A stretch of 14,608 nt of DNA from Rhizobacter sp. (GTDB lineage Bacteria > Pseudomonadota > Gammaproteobacteria > Burkholderiales > Burkholderiaceae_C). The translations under genes and the position numbers were made by a program. The notes under the pieces are model-generated. The model worked only from the letters and a program-made list of their open reading frames with translations, made no database searches and was not told the origin of the DNA. The DNA lies in contig JACMKJ010000346.1 of assembly GCA_014380155.1 (NCBI GenBank), positions 1-14,608 on the forward strand, written 5' to 3'. This document shows positions 13,756 to 14,608 of the stretch, piece by piece (position 1 is the stretch's first letter; every line of letters begins with the position of its first letter).

Positions 13756-14577
13756 ATGACGACACCCGCTGCCGTGTTCCACATCGCCTTCTATCGCTTC
13801 GTCCGGCTGGCCGAGCCGGCACGCGTCGCCGACGCGTTGCGCGAACTCGCCCGCGAGCTGCTCGGCGCCGTGCTGGTCGCGCCAGAAGGGGTCAACGGCA
13901 TGTTGGCGGGCGAGGCCGCAGCGCTCGATCGTTTCGAGCATGCGCTGTGCAACGACGCGCGCTTCGACGGGGCCTTCTGCGGCATCGCGTTCAAACGCAG
14001 CGCCTGCCGCACGCCGCCGTTCCGGCGCCTCAAGGTGCATGTACGGGCCGAGGTCTTGCCGCTCGGCGTCGACGGTGTCGATGCGGTCGGCCGCCCCGGC
14101 GTGCAGCTCGATCCGGCGCAATGGCGCGCGTTGCTCGACGAGCGCGACGTGATCGTGATCGACAACCGCAACAGCTTCGAGTTTCGGCTCGGCCACTTCC
14201 GTCGTGCGATCGATCCGCTGGTCGGCAACTTTCGCGACCTGCCGAGGTTCATCGAGGCGAATGCGGCCGGGTGGAAAGCGCGCTGCCAGAAGGTCGCGAT
14301 GTACTGCACGGGTGGCATCCGCTGCGAGAAGACGTCCGCGTGGCTGCAGGATGCGTTCGGCATCGAAGTGCACCAGCTCGAAGGCGGGATCCTGCGCTAC
14401 CTCGCCGAGACGCCCGATGCCGAGCGCGATTGGCAGGGCGAGTGCTTCGTGTTCGACAACCGGATCGCGCTCGACGCCCGCCTGACCGAGACCACGACCA
14501 CCGCCGCCGAGGTCTATGCCGGCGATGCCGACGAGGCCTGGCGCCTGCGCCGCGCCCAGCGGCTGGCAGCCTCGTGA
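13756..14577 (+). CDS. trhO: tRNA uridine(34) hydroxylase TrhO (rhodanese-domain protein, 273 aa)
   Basis: TrhO (YceA family) carries out prephenate-independent, oxygen-dependent hydroxylation of U34 to ho5U in tRNAs that read degenerate codons. The N-terminal acylphosphatase-like domain is recognisable in FHIAFYRFVRL (8-18) and GAVLVAPEGVNGMLAG (37-52). The rhodanese domain includes VIVIDNRNSFEFRLGHF (132-148) and the active loop MYCTGGIRCEK (182-192) with C184 as the expected catalytic cysteine and C190 as the second conserved one. The WQGECFVFDNRI segment (226-237) is also a family hallmark. The length of 273 is typical of the shorter betaproteobacterial forms; the E. coli protein is about 350. 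The start at ATG 13756 fits family N-termini; an in-frame GTG at 13717 overlapping the helicase stop is an alternative. It lies 35 bases after the plus-strand helicase, same direction. Confidence 0.93.
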   Translation: MTTPAAVFHIAFYRFVRLAEPARVADALRELARELLGAVLVAPEGVNGMLAGEAAALDRFEHALCNDARFDGAFCGIAFKRSACRTPPFRRLKVHVRAEVLPLGVDGVDAVGRPGVQLDPAQWRALLDERDVIVIDNRNSFEFRLGHFRRAIDPLVGNFRDLPRFIEANAAGWKARCQKVAMYCTGGIRCEKTSAWLQDAFGIEVHQLEGGILRYLAETPDAERDWQGECFVFDNRIALDARLTETTTTAAEVYAGDADEAWRLRRAQRLAAS

Positions 14578-14608
14578 AGGGGCGCCACGGCGTGCCACTG
14601 CCCACGCG
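14578..14608 (+). other. Window end, possible start of a further gene
   Basis: The last 31 bases are too short to assign. A GTG overlaps the trhO stop (GTGA at 14574-14577) and its frame is open to the end of the window, so a translationally coupled downstream gene is possible but unproven. Confidence 0.15.

Noticed and set aside
12044..13822. 592-codon minus-strand open frame opposite the plus-strand helicase
   Set aside because: Composition is that of an antisense shadow and there is no recognisable motif; it also crosses the junction into the minus helicase in the wrong frame.
12208..14577. A single long plus-strand frame covering the helicase region and trhO
   Set aside because: Only the part from 13756 (or 13717) is trhO; the upstream portion is an off-frame translation of the plus-strand helicase and antisense of the minus copy. 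It is not a helicase-rhodanese fusion.

Overview
The window reads as chromosomal DNA of a high-GC betaproteobacterium, most likely order Burkholderiales. The evidence is the Burkholderia-type general porin, the stand-alone short infA, the IorA/IorB-type molybdenum hydroxylase, G/C-ending codons throughout, and a Type Vd patatin autotransporter. Genes are packed tightly: there is no gene-free stretch over 300 bases, no rRNA, tRNA, CRISPR array or recognisable transposase.

Layout, left to right. A small conserved-looking ORF (13-204, +) converges on a cupin protein (212-535, -). Divergent from the cupin is an uncharacterised 308-residue protein (624-1550, +), which converges on a trimeric porin (1555-2595, -). 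A divergent gap of 167 bases separates the porin from a two-gene operon for a periplasm-directed molybdenum hydroxylase: the 2Fe-2S subunit (2763-3245) and the Moco subunit (3242-5524), coupled by a 4-base ATGA overlap. An SDR oxidoreductase (5541-6305, -) faces that operon, and a protein built of three half-GAF repeats (6418-7365, +) is divergent from it. Next comes a minus-strand pair, a one-TM anchored small protein (9624-10052) followed 7 bases later by a patatin/POTRA/beta-barrel autotransporter (7382-9616). Then follow an Lrp-class regulator (10134-10619, +) and a second-type infA (10629-10868, -).

The right end is the anomaly. Two different but closely related SNF2-family helicase C-terminal halves lie head to head: 11014-12390 on the minus strand and 12389-13720 on the plus strand. 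Their homologous portions are exactly equal in length (1332 nt each, no apparent gaps in the stretches compared). Neither has the N-terminal part of a bacterial SNF2 protein. The two copies meet within about 3 bases at 12389-12391. Because the arms are related (about 80% identical protein in the part I compared) but not identical, this is not a simple fold-back artefact of one copy. It is either a real rearrangement between paralogues or homologues, or a chimeric join of two related genomes. To the right of the junction the plus-strand copy is followed directly by trhO (13756-14577), a tRNA U34 hydroxylase, so the piece 12389-14608 may belong to a different genomic context from 1-12390.

I see no evidence for a new multi-gene defence or biosynthetic system. 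The most interesting items are the inverted helicase junction, the triple half-GAF protein, and the small membrane protein paired with the Type Vd autotransporter.
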